Notes: generated by a model not told the origin, from the sequence alone. A DNA stretch of 64,000 nt from Sphingopyxis sp. PET50 (GCF_025244705.1 NZ_CP104207.1:2604001-2668000); one strand, 5' to 3'; positions 26,928-36,397 are shown, counted from the stretch's first letter. A program made the numbers and translations.

Positions 26928-27528
26928 TCAGCGATAGTTAAAGCTGATGCTGATCCGCTCGCCCTTGCCGGCGTTGGGCGTCACCTCGTGCCGCAGCCAG
27001 CTTTCCCACAGGAAGACGCGTCCCGCCGCAGGTTCGGCGTAGACGAAGGGCAGCAGATGCTCGGGCGCGTCGTCTGTACGGCCGGGCGCCGCCATCAGCA
27101 TCGCGAGACGCGGGTCCTCGAGCTTCAGCGCCCCCGAACCCGGCGGGACGGCGACGTAGAAGGTACCCGACACGATGCTGTGCGGATGGATATGGCCGCT
27201 GTGGGTGCCGCCGGGCTTCAATATATTGACCCACAGGCTGTCGAGTTTGAGCGGCTTGGCGAGGTCGAAATGCGCGGCCTTGGCATACGCCTTCACTTCC
27301 TTGTCGAGCAGGCGCTTGAGGTCGTGGAACGCCGGGTCGCGCTCGGGCAGGTCGCCGAGGCTGGCGTAGCTCGTATAGCCCCTGTACCCATGTTCGCGGC
27401 TCCAGCGGCGGCTTGGCGCCATCCTCCTCGGCGAACAGGCGGCAACTGCCCTCCAGCTCCGCGAGCAGCTCGGGCGAACCGATATCGGCTTCGTAGAAAA
27501 GGCTGGCGAAGAGCGTGCGGACGGGCAT
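26928..27528 (-). CDS. TIGR02466-family putative 2OG-Fe(II) oxygenase (frame broken at 27411-27417)
   Basis: About 200 residues. N-terminal frame: 'MPVRTLFASLFYEADIG'. The main frame shows 'GYTSYASLGDLPERDPAFHDLKR', 'LDSLWVNILKPGGTHSGHIHPHSIVSGTFYVAVPPGSGALKLEDPR' with the HxH metal ligands, and 'RVFLWESWLRHEVTPN...RISISFNYR' with the distal His and the 2OG-binding Arg. The break coincides with plus-strand GCTTGGC; GCCGGC would give '...DGAGRRWSREHGYRGY'. Proteins of this family are predicted hydroxylases, often phage- or sphingomonad-associated, of unknown substrate. Confidence 0.83.
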
Positions 27529-27597
27529 GATGGGCGCAAAGCATAGGATAAGCGCCAGAGCAAGGAGAGAGGCCAGCTCCCTCACCTGCTTTTTCGT

Positions 27598-27672
27598 CAC
27601 CCCGGACTTGATCGGGGTTCCATTATGCGCTGCGTTGGACCGAAGGATGCCGGATCAAGTCCGGCACGACAA
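27598..27672. repeat. Extragenic palindrome, 'ccggacttgatc/gatcaagtccgg' family
   Basis: An inverted pair of CACCCCGGACTTGATCGGGG and GATGCCGGATCAAGTCCGGC around a TTGGACCGAAG centre. The same family is present at 41201-41280 (GACCCCGGATCAAGTCCGGGG). Located between the oxygenase and SMP-30 genes. Confidence 0.8.
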
Positions 27673-27693
27673 AAGAATGAAAGGGAGACGAGG

Positions 27694-28614
27694 ATGGCCG
27701 AGTTTGAATTGATCGCGAGCGGATTGCGTTTTCCCGAGGCGCCGGTCGTCATGGACGACGGCAGCGTGATCGTCGTCGAGATCGAACGCGGCTGCATCAC
27801 GCGCTGCTGGCCGGGCGGGCGGAAAGAGGTGATCGCGACCCCCGGTGGCGGCCCCAACGGCCTCGCCTTCGGCCCCGACGGCAAGCTTTATTGCTGCAAC
27901 AATGGCGGCTTCCACTATGTCGAATCGAACGGCTATCTCGCCCCGCACGGCATTGCCGAGGATTATTCGGGCGGGCGGATCGAGCGGATCGACATCGAAA
28001 CCGGCGCGGTCGAAGTGCTGTACCAATCGGGCGACCATGGCGTGACGCTGCGCGGCCCCAACGACATCATGTTCGACAGCCATGGCGGCTTCTGGTTCAC
28101 CGACCATGGCAAGGTTGATTATGCCGCGCGCTGCCACGACATCGTCGGCATCTTCTATGCGAAAGCCGACGGCAGCTTCATCGAGGAAGTGATCTTCCCG
28201 TCGAACAACCCCAACGGCGTCGGCCTGTCGCCCGACGGCAGCGCGCTCTATGCCGCCGAAACCTACACCTGCCGCCTGATGAAGTTCAACATCACTGCCC
28301 CCGGCAAGGTCGCGCCCGACGCGGGTCCGGGCGGGCCGGGCATCCCGCTCTATCGCCCTGCGGGTTACAAATTCTTCGACAGCCTGGCGATGGAGGCGAA
28401 CGGCAATATCTGCGTCGCGACGATCGGCGAATGCGGGATCAGCGTCGTGTCGCCGGCGGGCGAGCTGGTCGAATTCGTCGCGACCGACGATATCTTCACC
28501 ACCAACATCGCCTTTGGCGGGCCCGACCGGCAGGATGCCTATATCACGCTGTCGGGCACGGGGCGGCTGGTGAAAACGCGCTGGCCGCGGCCGGGACTGC
28601 AGCTGCAATATTGA
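27694..28614 (+). CDS. SMP-30/gluconolactonase/LRE family protein
   Basis: A 306-residue six-bladed beta-propeller hydrolase, probably a lactonase acting on sugar lactones. Metal ligands appear in 'LRFPEAPVVMDD' (Glu), 'GPNGLAFGPDGKLYCCNN' (Asn), 'GPNDIMFDSHGGFWFTDHG' (Asn/Asp) and 'NPNGVGLSPDGSALYAAET' (Asn, Asp). ATG 27694 has a good ribosome-binding site (GGGAGACGAGG). Its stop codon lies immediately before the toxin-antitoxin operator. Confidence 0.9.
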   Translation: MAEFELIASGLRFPEAPVVMDDGSVIVVEIERGCITRCWPGGRKEVIATPGGGPNGLAFGPDGKLYCCNNGGFHYVESNGYLAPHGIAEDYSGGRIERIDIETGAVEVLYQSGDHGVTLRGPNDIMFDSHGGFWFTDHGKVDYAARCHDIVGIFYAKADGSFIEEVIFPSNNPNGVGLSPDGSALYAAETYTCRLMKFNITAPGKVAPDAGPGGPGIPLYRPAGYKFFDSLAMEANGNICVATIGECGISVVSPAGELVEFVATDDIFTTNIAFGGPDRQDAYITLSGTGRLVKTRWPRPGLQLQY

Positions 28615-28617
28615 CTT

Positions 28618-28638
28618 AGTCATATGACTTAGCTAAGT
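28618..28638. promoter_or_regulatory. Overlapping palindromes: toxin-antitoxin autoregulatory operator
   Basis: Two perfect 12-bp palindromes overlap by three bases: AGTCATATGACT (28618-28629) and ACTTAGCTAAGT (28627-28638). They fill the space between the SMP-30 stop (28614) and the antitoxin ATG (28646), in notably AT-rich sequence. Type II antitoxins of the Phd/VapB kind bind such repeats to repress their own operon. Confidence 0.7.
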
Positions 28639-28645
28639 GGATGAC

Positions 28646-28894
28646 ATGACCATCGTGACCATCCACGAAGCGAAAACGCATCTGTCGCGCCTGATCGCGC
28701 GCGTCCTCGCGGGCGAGGAGGTGACGATCGCGCGCGGCAAGGAACCGGTGGTCAAGCTGATGCCGGTGAAGGAGCCGCCGAAGACGAAGCGCGTTTTGGG
28801 GACGCTGAAAGGCAAGATCGATCTCGACAAGGGATTTTGGGACCCCCTGCCCGAGGAAGATCTGGCGCTGTGGAACGGCGAAGGCGGCAACTGA
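28646..28894 (+). CDS. Type II antitoxin, Phd/YefM-VapB-like
   Basis: An 82-residue antitoxin with the N-terminal DNA-binding fold 'IVTIHEAKTHLSRLIARVLAGEEVTIARGKEPVVKLMPV', the classical prevent-host-death pattern. The C-terminal toxin-neutralising tail is acidic and ends 'LWNGEGGN'. ATG 28646 is chosen over GTG 28637 because it has a spaced AAGTGG ribosome-binding site and the GTG lies inside the operator. The PIN toxin gene starts 6 bp downstream. Confidence 0.9.
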   Translation: MTIVTIHEAKTHLSRLIARVLAGEEVTIARGKEPVVKLMPVKEPPKTKRVLGTLKGKIDLDKGFWDPLPEEDLALWNGEGGN

Positions 28895-28900
28895 GGGGCG

Positions 28901-29287
28901 ATGAACCTGCTGCTCGATACGCACGCGCTCATCTGGGCCGCCAATGAACCCGAAAAATTGCCGGATGCCGTGCGGTCCGCCATCGAAAATCCCGACAATC
29001 ATATCTGGATCAGCGCGGTGTCCGCCATCGAGGTCGCGATCAAATTCCGGATCGGCAAGCTGGAAGGCGCCGACGAACTGGCCGAGCAATTCGAGAGGGT
29101 TATTGCGGGTTTCGGCTTCGAACAACTGCCCATTTCGGTCGCCCACGCCAGCCTGGCGGGCCTGCTGCCTTTCGAACATCGCGATCCGTTCGACCGGATT
29201 CTGATCGCCCAGTCGCAGATCGAACAATATAGCCTCGTGTCCAACGAAAAGCTGTTCGATCAATTCGGCGTCATCCGTTTCTGGTAG
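28901..29287 (+). CDS. Type II toxin, PIN-domain ribonuclease (VapC-like)
   Basis: A 128-residue PIN-domain toxin. Acidic catalytic residues are seen in 'LLLDTHALIWA' (first Asp), 'ISAVSAIEVAIKFRIGKL' (Glu) and 'HRDPFDRILIAQSQIE' (Asp pair). This 'HRDPFDRllaAqA' form is typical of the VapC subgroup paired with Phd-type antitoxins. The predicted action is cleavage of tRNA or rRNA when freed from the antitoxin. Its stop is followed by the VIT gene after 12 bp, but that gene is probably functionally unrelated. Confidence 0.92.
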   Translation: MNLLLDTHALIWAANEPEKLPDAVRSAIENPDNHIWISAVSAIEVAIKFRIGKLEGADELAEQFERVIAGFGFEQLPISVAHASLAGLLPFEHRDPFDRILIAQSQIEQYSLVSNEKLFDQFGVIRFW

Positions 29288-29299
29288 GAGAGCTGGCGC

Positions 29300-29989
29300 A
29301 TGCACCGCGAAACCCACGCCGTCGCGCGCATCGGATGGCTGCGCGCCGCGATCCTCGGCGCCAATGACGGGATCGTTTCGACCGCCAGCCTGATCGCGGG
29401 GGTCGCGGCGGCGGGCGCCGGGTCGCAGGCGGTCCTGCTGACCGGCGTCGCCGGGCTGGTCGCGGGCGCGATGTCGATGGCGGCGGGCGAATATGTGTCG
29501 GTGAGTTCGCAGGCCGACGCCGAAAAGGCCGATATCGCCACCGAAAAGCGCGAACTGGCCACCGATCCCGCCTTCGAGCTGGAGGAATTGACGCAGATTT
29601 ACGAGGGCCGCGGACTCGACCGGCCGCTTGCCGAGCAGGTGGCGGCGCAGCTCATGGCGCATGACGCGCTCGACAGCCACTTGCGCGACGAGCTGGGGCT
29701 GACCGGCGATATGCGCGCGCGGCCGATCCAGGCCGCCATCGCATCCGCCACCAGTTTCACGGTGGGCGCGGCGCTGCCGCTGATTGTCGTGCTGCTCGAC
29801 AGGGGCCCGTCGCTGCCGTGGACGGTCTCCGTGGCATCCCTGCTCTTTCTCGCGCTGCTCGGCGCTCTCGGCGCCTGGGCGGGCCATGCGCCGATGCTGC
29901 GCCCGGTCGTGCGCGTCACCTTCTGGGGCGCGATGGCGATGGCCGCGACGATCGCGATCGGGTCGCTGTTCGGAGTGGCGGCGGGCTGA
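29300..29989 (+). CDS. VIT1/CCC1-family transporter
   Basis: A 229-residue membrane protein of the vacuolar-iron-transporter family. The N-terminal transmembrane helices carry 'LRAAILGANDGIVSTASLIAGVAAAG' and 'GLVAGAMSMAAGEYVSVSSQADAEKADI', the canonical VIT signature with membrane and cytoplasmic metal-binding Glu residues. Three more hydrophobic helices follow the cytoplasmic helical domain. It exports Fe2+ or Mn2+ from the cytoplasm. Confidence 0.92.
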   Translation: MHRETHAVARIGWLRAAILGANDGIVSTASLIAGVAAAGAGSQAVLLTGVAGLVAGAMSMAAGEYVSVSSQADAEKADIATEKRELATDPAFELEELTQIYEGRGLDRPLAEQVAAQLMAHDALDSHLRDELGLTGDMRARPIQAAIASATSFTVGAALPLIVVLLDRGPSLPWTVSVASLLFLALLGALGAWAGHAPMLRPVVRVTFWGAMAMAATIAIGSLFGVAAG

Positions 29990-30082
29990 ACGATCCTTCG
30001 TCGGCAATTGCCAGCCGCCGCTCCATCTGTATGACTGTCGGCCATCCCGCGTCCGCGGGCAAGCAGCCGGAGGGGTCCGCAC

Positions 30083-31191
30083 ATGAATGAAACCGGATGG
30101 GCGATCGACATCGATCGCGACGATATCGCGCGCGCCACGCTGGTCGCAGATGCCGCAACGCCGCTCGAGGCGGGACAGGTCCGCGTCCATATCGACAGCT
30201 ATGCGATGACCGCGAACAACATCACCTATGCCGTGTTCGGCAAGCCCGCCGGGCTGTTCGGCAACGACCAGGGCTATTGGGACTTTTTTGCAGAGCGCGA
30301 CGCGCCGGGACGTCTGCCGGTGTGGGGGTTCGCGACGGTGACCGAGAGCGCCGCCGAGGGAATCGCGGCCTAGCGAGACCTTCTACGGCTATTATCCGAT
30401 GGCGAGCCATGCGGTGCTGACCACCGCGAATATCGGCCCCGGCGGCTTCACCGACGCGACGCCGCGCCGCACCACCCTGCCCCCCATCTACAATCACTAT
30501 CAGCGCGTCGGCGCGCTTCCCGATTATCGCGCCGCCGACCATGATTATTGGCCGGTGTTCCGCCCGCTGTTCCTGACCGGCTGGCTGATCGCCGACCAGT
30601 TCGAGGATGAGGGCGATTACGGGGTCCAGCAGATTTTGATCGCCAGCGCGTCGAGCAAGACCGCGATCGGGCTCGGCTTCTCGCTCGCGCGGCGCGGCGG
30701 GCATCGCCCCGAGACGATCGGGCTGACCAGCGCCGCCCATGTCGATGCGCTCGCCGCGCAGGGCATCTACGACCGCGTCATCAGCTATGACCAGATCATG
30801 ACGCTCAACGCCGGCACATCCGCCGCATTGGTCGACATGGCGGGCAATGGCGCGGTGACGCGCACGGTACACAGCCATTTCGGGAACAACCTCCAGGCCT
30901 CGATCATCGTCGGCAAGTCGCACTGGGACGCGCAGGCCGACGACAGCCGGCCTGCCCGGACCCGCGCGCCAGGGCTTTTTCGCCCCCGGCCGCAGCCAGA
31001 AGCGGATCGCCGACTGGGGCGGCGCGGCCTTCGGCCAGAAGATCGCGGAGGCCTGGCTGGCCTTCATGGACGTCGCGCCGCGGCTCGCGGCGATCGACAA
31101 GCGCCGCGGCGGCGAAGCGGCGCTCGGCGCCTATCAGGACATGCTGTCAGGCCGCGCCGACCCCAAGGCGGGGATCGTCGTCATCCCATGA
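30083..31191 (+). CDS. DUF2855 family protein (two frame breaks)
   Basis: About 369 residues after repair. DUF2855 proteins resemble zinc-free medium-chain dehydrogenases ('ITYAVFGKPAGLFGNDQGYWDFF', 'LPVWGFATVTES', 'GERFYGYYPMASH', 'QILIASASSKTAIGLGFSLARR'). Breaks: GCCTAGC at 30368-30374 (GCCGGC restores 'EGIAAGERFYGYYP') and an extra A before GCCGGC at 30946 (removal gives 'DDAGLPGPARQGFFAPGRSQKR'). Function unproven; the Rossmann-like 'ASASSKTA' segment suggests nucleotide binding. The stop overlaps the HAD start (ATGA). Confidence 0.85.
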
Positions 31192-31845
31192 GCTTCACCA
31201 CCGTCATCTTCGACTTCGGCGGCGTCATCACCGCCTCGCCCTTTGAGGCTTTTAATCGTTTGGAGGACGAACGCGGACTGCCGCGCGATTTCGTGCGGCG
31301 GGTGAATGCGACCAACCCCGACGACAATGCCTGGGCCAAGTTCGAGCGCGCCGAGATCGACGCCGCCGCGTTCGACAGCCTGTTCGCCGCCGAAGCGCGC
31401 GCATTGGGGCATGAGCTGGAGGGTGAAGCGGTGCTCGCCGTCATCGCGGGCGCGGTGCGTCCGGCGATGGTCGCGGCGCTCGACACGCTGAAGGCCGGCG
31501 GCTTTCGCATCGGCTGCATCACCAACAATGTTCGCGGCGGCAAAGGCATCGGGGGCGCGGGCATGACGCGCAGCGCGGAAGCCGCGACCGAGGTCGCGGG
31601 GATCATGACGCGCTTCGAGCATGTCATCGAGATCGAGCAAGGCGGGCGTCCGCAAGCCCGACCCGCGCATCTATCTGATGATGTGCGAGGCGCTGGGCGT
31701 CGAGCCCGGCGAATGCGTCTATCTCGACGACCTGGGCATCAACTGCAAACCGGCGGCGATGCTGGGCATGCACGCGATCAAGGTGACGAGCGGCGAACAG
31801 GCGCTGGCCGACCTGTCCGCCGCGTTGGAGATGGCCTTGCCCTGA
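31188..31845 (+). CDS. HAD-like hydrolase, subfamily IA (frame broken near 31631)
   Basis: About 218 residues. Motif I 'VIFDFGGVITASPF' has the usual nucleophile Asp. Motif II Thr/Asn is in 'IGCITNN'. In the second frame 'SSKAGVRKPDPRIYLMMCEALG' provides the motif III Lys and 'CVYLDDLGINCKPAAMLGM' motif IV. It resembles the phosphatase part of epoxide-hydrolase/ACAD10-type proteins. One extra A in GAGATCGAGC (about 31631) breaks the frame. It is translationally coupled to DUF2855. Confidence 0.86.
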
Positions 31846-31864
31846 CCCATCGTCAGGGACAGGG

Positions 31865-32674
31865 TCAGTGCGCGAGCAGCAGCGGGACGAGTCCGCTCGT
31901 CACCAGATATTGCGTCACGCCGCCGAACAGGGTCTCGCGCAGCTGGCTCTTGCCGAAGGCGCCCATGACGATCAGCCCCGCACCCATGTCGAGCGCCGCG
32001 CGTTCGAGCGCCTCCTCGACCGACAGCGTGCCGCGATCGACGATCCGGGCCTCGGCATGGATGCCGTGGCGCGAGAGATAGGCGAGCGCGTCGGTCGCGG
32101 GCAGGCTGCCATCGTCCTTGCCTACCGACACCAGTTCGACGCGCCGCCCGGCGAGCAGCGGGATCGCGGAGCGCAGCGCATTGGCCGCTTCCGGACTGCC
32201 GTTCCACGCGACCAGCGCGGGCGCCTCGAAATCGAGCGCCGCGAGGTCGCGCGGCAGCGCCAGCACCGGCGCGCGGATCGCGAGTGCGAGGTCGCCCGGG
32301 AGCATCGACGGTTCCTGACGCCGGCCGCGCCCGCCCCCGGGCAGGCTGACGATCGCGAGGTCGGCGAAGGTCGCCGCCGCCGCGAGCGAGCCGGTGACGT
32401 CGCCGTCCGCCAGCACCACGTCCCACGGCACATCCTCCTTCGCGAGCCGCGCCGAGAGCGCCGCATCGAGCGCGGCATCGTCGGCCTGCGCCTTCGCCAT
32501 CGCCTCGCCGAGCAGATAGCTGCCGCCGAAGGGATCGACGGCGATGAATTGCTGGAACGGCGTCGCGATCATCAGCGTGACGTGCGCGCCGTGGCGGCGG
32601 GCGATGTCGAGTCCGGCCTGCAGCCGTCCTTCGTTGGCGGGGTCGTGATCGGCGTGAACGAGAATCGAGCGCAT
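31865..32674 (-). CDS. Universal stress protein (two-domain)
   Basis: A 269-residue protein with two tandem Usp domains. The first begins 'MRSILVHADHDPANEGRLQAGLDIARRHGAHVTLM'. The second ends with an ATP-binding-type motif 'GLIVMGAFGKSQLRETLFGGVTQYLVTSGLVPLLLAH' (G-2x-G-9x-G). Usp proteins accompany starvation and oxidative stress responses in the cytoplasm. It is convergent with the HAD gene. Confidence 0.88.
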   Translation of the reverse strand: MRSILVHADHDPANEGRLQAGLDIARRHGAHVTLMIATPFQQFIAVDPFGGSYLLGEAMAKAQADDAALDAALSARLAKEDVPWDVVLADGDVTGSLAAAATFADLAIVSLPGGGRGRRQEPSMLPGDLALAIRAPVLALPRDLAALDFEAPALVAWNGSPEAANALRSAIPLLAGRRVELVSVGKDDGSLPATDALAYLSRHGIHAEARIVDRGTLSVEEALERAALDMGAGLIVMGAFGKSQLRETLFGGVTQYLVTSGLVPLLLAH

Positions 32675-32703
32675 GGGGGCCTCCTGTGGTTGACGGGCCG
32701 ATC

Positions 32704-33651
32704 CTAGGCGGCGGCGGCGGGCCCATCATTGACCGGCGTCAAAGTCGCGGCGGCGATGCGCAATTTCGCCGCCTCGTCGAAAATGCGCGCGAGCACGGGT
32801 TCGGTGTCGGCGACGCGCATCGCGACCTGGAACTCGACCGGCGCCAGCGCGGGCATGCCGACAAGCTCGACGAGCGCACCGCTCGCGACCTCTCCGCGCA
32901 CCATCGATTCGGGAAAGATGCCGACGCCGCCGCCCGCCCGCGCGACGTCGATCATCATCCGCGCATTGTTGCACAGGTTGAGCGATTTCTGCGCGATCCG
33001 CGACGACTGGATCGCGTCGCGCATCCGGCCGTGGATCGGCGAGTGGCTGGCGAGCGACCAGACCGGCACCGCGGGGGCGCCGCCGCCCTCCGCGCCGCCC
33101 TCCACTTCGAACGCCGCCGCGACCGCGGGACTGGCGAGCCAGACGAGCGCGACCTCGCCGATCGGCCGCGTCTTGAGCGCCGGATGCGCGACCGGCCCGG
33201 CGGCAAAGGCGATGTCGGTGCGCCCGGTCAGCAGTTGCTGGATCAGGTTGGCGGTGAGGTCGATTTCGATCTCCAGCCCGACGTCGGGCATGTCCGCCTT
33301 CAGCGCCGCGACGAAGGCGGGCAGGCAGCTCGCCGCCGCGATCTCCCCCGCGCCGATGCGCACGACGCCGCTCGCCTCGGCGAAACCGCCCGAACCGAGC
33401 AAGGCGCGCTGCATATCGCGCAGCAGCGGGTCGCAGTCGCGCACCAGCTTGCGCCCCGCGGCGGTCAGCGACATGCCGCGCCCGTCGCGGCGAAACAGCG
33501 CCGTCCCCATCCGCTGTTCCAGCTCGCGCATCCGCGCCGACACCGCGGGCTGCGTCGTGTTCAATCGCTCGGCGGCGGCGGAGAAGGTGCCGAGCCGGTC
33601 GATCCAGATCAGGGTTTCGAGATGATAGAGCGAGATACGATTGATCGACAT
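32704..33651 (-). CDS. LysR-family transcriptional regulator divergent from the CoA-transferase operon
   Basis: A 315-residue LysR regulator. The HTH is 'LGTFSAAAERLNTTQPAVSARMREL' (residues ~20-44), followed by a substrate-binding domain of usual size. It is divergent from scoA with a 90-bp AT-rich gap containing A/T-rich dyads (ATTATGAATAACC... region 33652-33700). It is therefore the natural regulator of the CoA-transferase genes, with a short-chain acyl compound or 3-oxoacid as possible inducer. Confidence 0.88.
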   Translation of the reverse strand: MSINRISLYHLETLIWIDRLGTFSAAAERLNTTQPAVSARMRELEQRMGTALFRRDGRGMSLTAAGRKLVRDCDPLLRDMQRALLGSGGFAEASGVVRIGAGEIAAASCLPAFVAALKADMPDVGLEIEIDLTANLIQQLLTGRTDIAFAAGPVAHPALKTRPIGEVALVWLASPAVAAAFEVEGGAEGGGAPAVPVWSLASHSPIHGRMRDAIQSSRIAQKSLNLCNNARMMIDVARAGGGVGIFPESMVRGEVASGALVELVGMPALAPVEFQVAMRVADTEPVLARIFDEAAKLRIAAATLTPVNDGPAAAA

Positions 33652-33741
33652 CGATTATGAATAACCGAAAATGAGAATAATTAGAATTGATGAATGATTT
33701 GCGCCAAAGTCGCGCCGGATCAGCGGCAAGGAGTCCCCGGC

Positions 33742-34452
33742 ATGGCGAACAAGCAATATTCCGACGCGGCAGCGGCGCTCGACGGCCTGCTCTTTGACGG
33801 CATGCAGATTTGCGCGGGAGGTTTCGGCCTGTGCGGCATCCCCGAACGGCTGATCGACGCGATCCGCGATGCGGGCACCAAGGACCTTATCATTGCCAGC
33901 AACAATGCCGGGATCGACGGCGAGGGACTCGGCAAGCTGCTCCGCACGCGGCAGGTCAGGAAGATGATCTCCTCCTATGTCGGCGAGAACAAGGAGTTCG
34001 AGCGGCAATATCTGGCGGGCGAGCTCGAGGTCGAATTCTGTCCGCAGGGCACGCTGGCCGAACGCTGCCGCGCGGGCGGCGCGGGCATCCCCGGCTTCTA
34101 TACAAAGACCGGCGTCGGCACGCTCGTCGCCGAGGGCAAGGAGGTGAAGAGTTTCGACGGGCAGGATTATATCCTCGAACGCGGCATCTTTGCCGACCTC
34201 GCGATCATCAAGGGATGGAAAGCCGACGAGAGCGGCAATCTGATTTTCCGCAAGACCGCGCGCAACTTCAACCAGCCGATGGCGACCGCGGCGAAGATCT
34301 GCGTCGCCGAGGTCGAGGAGATCGTGCCGACCGGCAGCCTCGACCCCGACGCCATCCACCTGCCCGGCATCTATGTGAAGCGCATGATCGTCGGCGCGCC
34401 CTATGACAAGAAGATCGAGTTCCGCACTGTGCGCCCGCGCGAGGCGGCGTGA
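33742..34452 (+). CDS. scoA: 3-oxoacid CoA-transferase subunit A
   Basis: A 236-residue alpha subunit of a family I CoA-transferase. The coenzyme-A-binding glycine-rich motif '[19 protein letters not shown]' is clear, with '[14 protein letters not shown]' and '[13 protein letters not shown]' characteristic of succinyl-CoA:3-ketoacid CoA-transferase. It transfers CoA from succinyl-CoA to acetoacetate or similar acids, with subunit B. ATG 33742 follows AAGGAG. Its stop overlaps the start of an acid phosphatase gene rather than that of subunit B. Confidence 0.92.
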   Translation: MANKQYSDAAAALDGLLFDGMQICAGGFGLCGIPERLIDAIRDAGTKDLIIASNNAGIDGEGLGKLLRTRQVRKMISSYVGENKEFERQYLAGELEVEFCPQGTLAERCRAGGAGIPGFYTKTGVGTLVAEGKEVKSFDGQDYILERGIFADLAIIKGWKADESGNLIFRKTARNFNQPMATAAKICVAEVEEIVPTGSLDPDAIHLPGIYVKRMIVGAPYDKKIEFRTVRPREAA

Positions 34453-35318
34453 TGCGCAGCCTTGCCATTGCCTCCGCACTGCTCCTTGCGGGCTGCGCGA
34501 GCGTACCGGCCGAAGTCTCGACGGCCCCTGCCGCGCCCGCCGCCGAAGCCGCCAAGCCGCCGGTCGCGCTGCAATATCTCTATGGCTCGCCCGAGGCGGC
34601 CGTCGCGGTGCGCGCGGTCAATGCGCGGATCGCCGATTATGGCGTGTGGCGGATCAAGGAGCGTCCGAAGGACAGCGTCGTGCTCGCGCCCGGTGCGGGC
34701 GTGGACGCGCCCGCCTTCGAGCCGTGCGGCGACAAGCCTTTCGCCGCCGTTTTCGACGCCGACGAAACCTTGATCTGGAATCTGGGCCCAATGCGCCATT
34801 TTGCGGAAAAGGGCACAGCATTTGACGTCAAGGTCTGGGACCAGTGGGAAAAGAGTGGCGCGGGCAAAGCCGTCGCCATGCCCGGCACGGTCGAGATGGT
34901 GAACACCCTGCGCGCGGCAGGAATCACCGTCATCGCCAACACCAACCGCAGCGCCGCCAACGCCAAGGGCAGCGAGGACACGCTCCACGCCGCGGGGCTC
35001 GGCGAGTTCAAGCATGGCGAGACGCTCTTCCTGATGGGCGACGATGCTGGCGGGTCGAGCAAGGATCCGCGGCGCGCGACGATCGCGTCGAAATATTGCG
35101 TGATCATCCTCGGCGGCGATCAACTCGGCGACTTCAGCCAGCAGTTCAACGCCAAGGACCTGCCCGCCGCGCAGCGCATGGCGCTTGCCACGAGCCCGGC
35201 GGCAACCGCACTCTGGGACAAGGGCTGGTTCCTGTTCCCCAACCCCGTTTATGGCCCGTGGGAAAAACTGGGCTGGGACGACGCCTTCCCCTCCGACAAG
35301 CAATGGGAGCCGCAATAA
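34452..35318 (+). CDS. HAD-superfamily class III acid phosphatase, lipoprotein
   Basis: A 288-residue protein with a lipoprotein signal ('[12 protein letters not shown]', lipobox LLAGC). The HAD core has motif I '[14 protein letters not shown]' (DxDET), motif II '[11 protein letters not shown]' and a C-terminal acidic motif in 'LIMGDD'-like '[15 protein letters not shown]'. These features match subfamily IIIB secreted acid phosphatases anchored in the envelope. Its ATG shares a base with the scoA stop, and its stop shares a base with the scoB start, so it is translated within the CoA-transferase operon although it acts in a different compartment. Confidence 0.88.
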   Translation: MRSLAIASALLLAGCASVPAEVSTAPAAPAAEAAKPPVALQYLYGSPEAAVAVRAVNARIADYGVWRIKERPKDSVVLAPGAGVDAPAFEPCGDKPFAAVFDADETLIWNLGPMRHFAEKGTAFDVKVWDQWEKSGAGKAVAMPGTVEMVNTLRAAGITVIANTNRSAANAKGSEDTLHAAGLGEFKHGETLFLMGDDAGGSSKDPRRATIASKYCVIILGGDQLGDFSQQFNAKDLPAAQRMALATSPAATALWDKGWFLFPNPVYGPWEKLGWDDAFPSDKQWEPQ

Positions 35319-35953
35319 TGGCCTGGACCCGAGACGATATGGCGGCACGCGCCGCGCAGGAACTGCAGGACGGCTATTACGTCAATCTAGGGATCGGCAT
35401 TCCGACTTTGGTCGCGAACCATATCCCGGCGGGGATGACGGTCACGCTCCAGTCCGAGAACGGCATGCTCGGCATCGGCCCCTTCCCCTATGAAGGCGAC
35501 GAGGATGCCGACCTGATCAACGCGGGCAAGCAGACGATCAGCGAGCTGCCGCAATCGGCCTATTTTTCCAGCGCCGACAGCTTCGCGATGATCCGCGGCG
35601 GGCATATCGACCTGACCGTGCTCGGCGCGATGGAGATCGCGGAGAATGGCGACATCGCCAACTGGATGATCCCCGGCAAGATGATCAAGGGCATGGGCGG
35701 CGCGATGGACCTGGTCGCCGGCGTGAAGAAGATCATCGTCGTGATGGAGCATAATGCCAAGGATGGCAGCCCGAAGTTCATCCCGGCCTGCACCCTGCCG
35801 CTGACCGGCAAGAATGTCGTCGACATGATCATCACCGACCTGGCGGTGTTCAAGCGCGACGATCATGACAGCCCGTTCCGGCTGATCGAGCTGGCGCCGG
35901 GGGTGACGGCGGAGGAAGTCGCCGAAAAGACGACGGCGCATTATATTGGCTGA
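35318..35953 (+). CDS. scoB: 3-oxoacid CoA-transferase subunit B
   Basis: A 211-residue beta subunit. The catalytic glutamate lies in '[16 protein letters not shown]' (family motif SENG), with '[13 protein letters not shown]' and the C-terminal '[10 protein letters not shown]...[13 protein letters not shown]' as expected. It forms the active heteromer with subunit A, from which it is separated by the acid phosphatase gene. It overlaps that gene by 1 bp. Confidence 0.93.
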   Translation: MAWTRDDMAARAAQELQDGYYVNLGIGIPTLVANHIPAGMTVTLQSENGMLGIGPFPYEGDEDADLINAGKQTISELPQSAYFSSADSFAMIRGGHIDLTVLGAMEIAENGDIANWMIPGKMIKGMGGAMDLVAGVKKIIVVMEHNAKDGSPKFIPACTLPLTGKNVVDMIITDLAVFKRDDHDSPFRLIELAPGVTAEEVAEKTTAHYIG

Positions 35954-35988
35954 TCTCGCGGCTAAGCCCCGGCTCCGCCTGGCTGATC

Positions 35989-36397
35989 ATGCGGCGGGTG
36001 CCTGTCGGTTCTGGCCGCACTGCTCCATATCGCCTGCATTTTCGGCGGCCCCGATTGGTACCGCTTCTTCGGCGCCGACGAGGGCATGGCGCGCGCGGCG
36101 GGGCGCGGCGACTGGCGCCCGACGCTGATCACGCTGGTGATCGCGGCCGTCCTGACGACATGGGCCGCCTATGCCTTTTCAGGCGCTGGTTGGCTCCCGC
36201 GCCTGCCGCTGCTGCGGGCGGGGCTGGCCGTCATCACGGCCATCTATCTGCTGCGCGGCCTGCTTTTCGTGCCGCTGCATCTGTGGCGACCGCGGCACAG
36301 CCACGGCTTCGCGATCTGGTCTTCGCTGATCGTCCTTGCCTATGGCGCAGTCTATGCCGTCGGAACGGTCAAGGCATGGCGCTTTCTGGGAGGCTGA
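35989..36397 (+). CDS. Small integral membrane protein (frame broken near 36002)
   Basis: About 136 residues with four hydrophobic helices: 'VLSVLAALLHIACIFGG', 'LITLVIAAVLTTWAAYAFSGAG', 'LAVITAIYLLRGLLFVPLHLW' and 'FAIWSSLIVLAYGAVYAVGTV'. It resembles a family of small sphingomonad four-helix membrane proteins of unknown role. The frame shifts in GTGCCTGTCGG (about 36002); removing one C gives a continuous protein beginning 'MRRVLSVLAALLHIAC'. Confidence 0.7.

Noticed and set aside
28901..29287. PIN toxin and VIT transporter as one functional operon
   Set aside because: They are adjacent, but the families have no known link and the toxin-antitoxin pair looks self-contained with its own operator.
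2308..30373. In-frame TAG codons in the pirin, M20 and DUF2855 genes as possible recoding (amber read-through or pyrrolysine)
   Set aside because: The downstream peptide continues in a different frame, so read-through would not restore it, and sister sites have GA, TG or AA instead of TA. Standard TAG stops are used elsewhere in the window, for example at 5877 and 54696.
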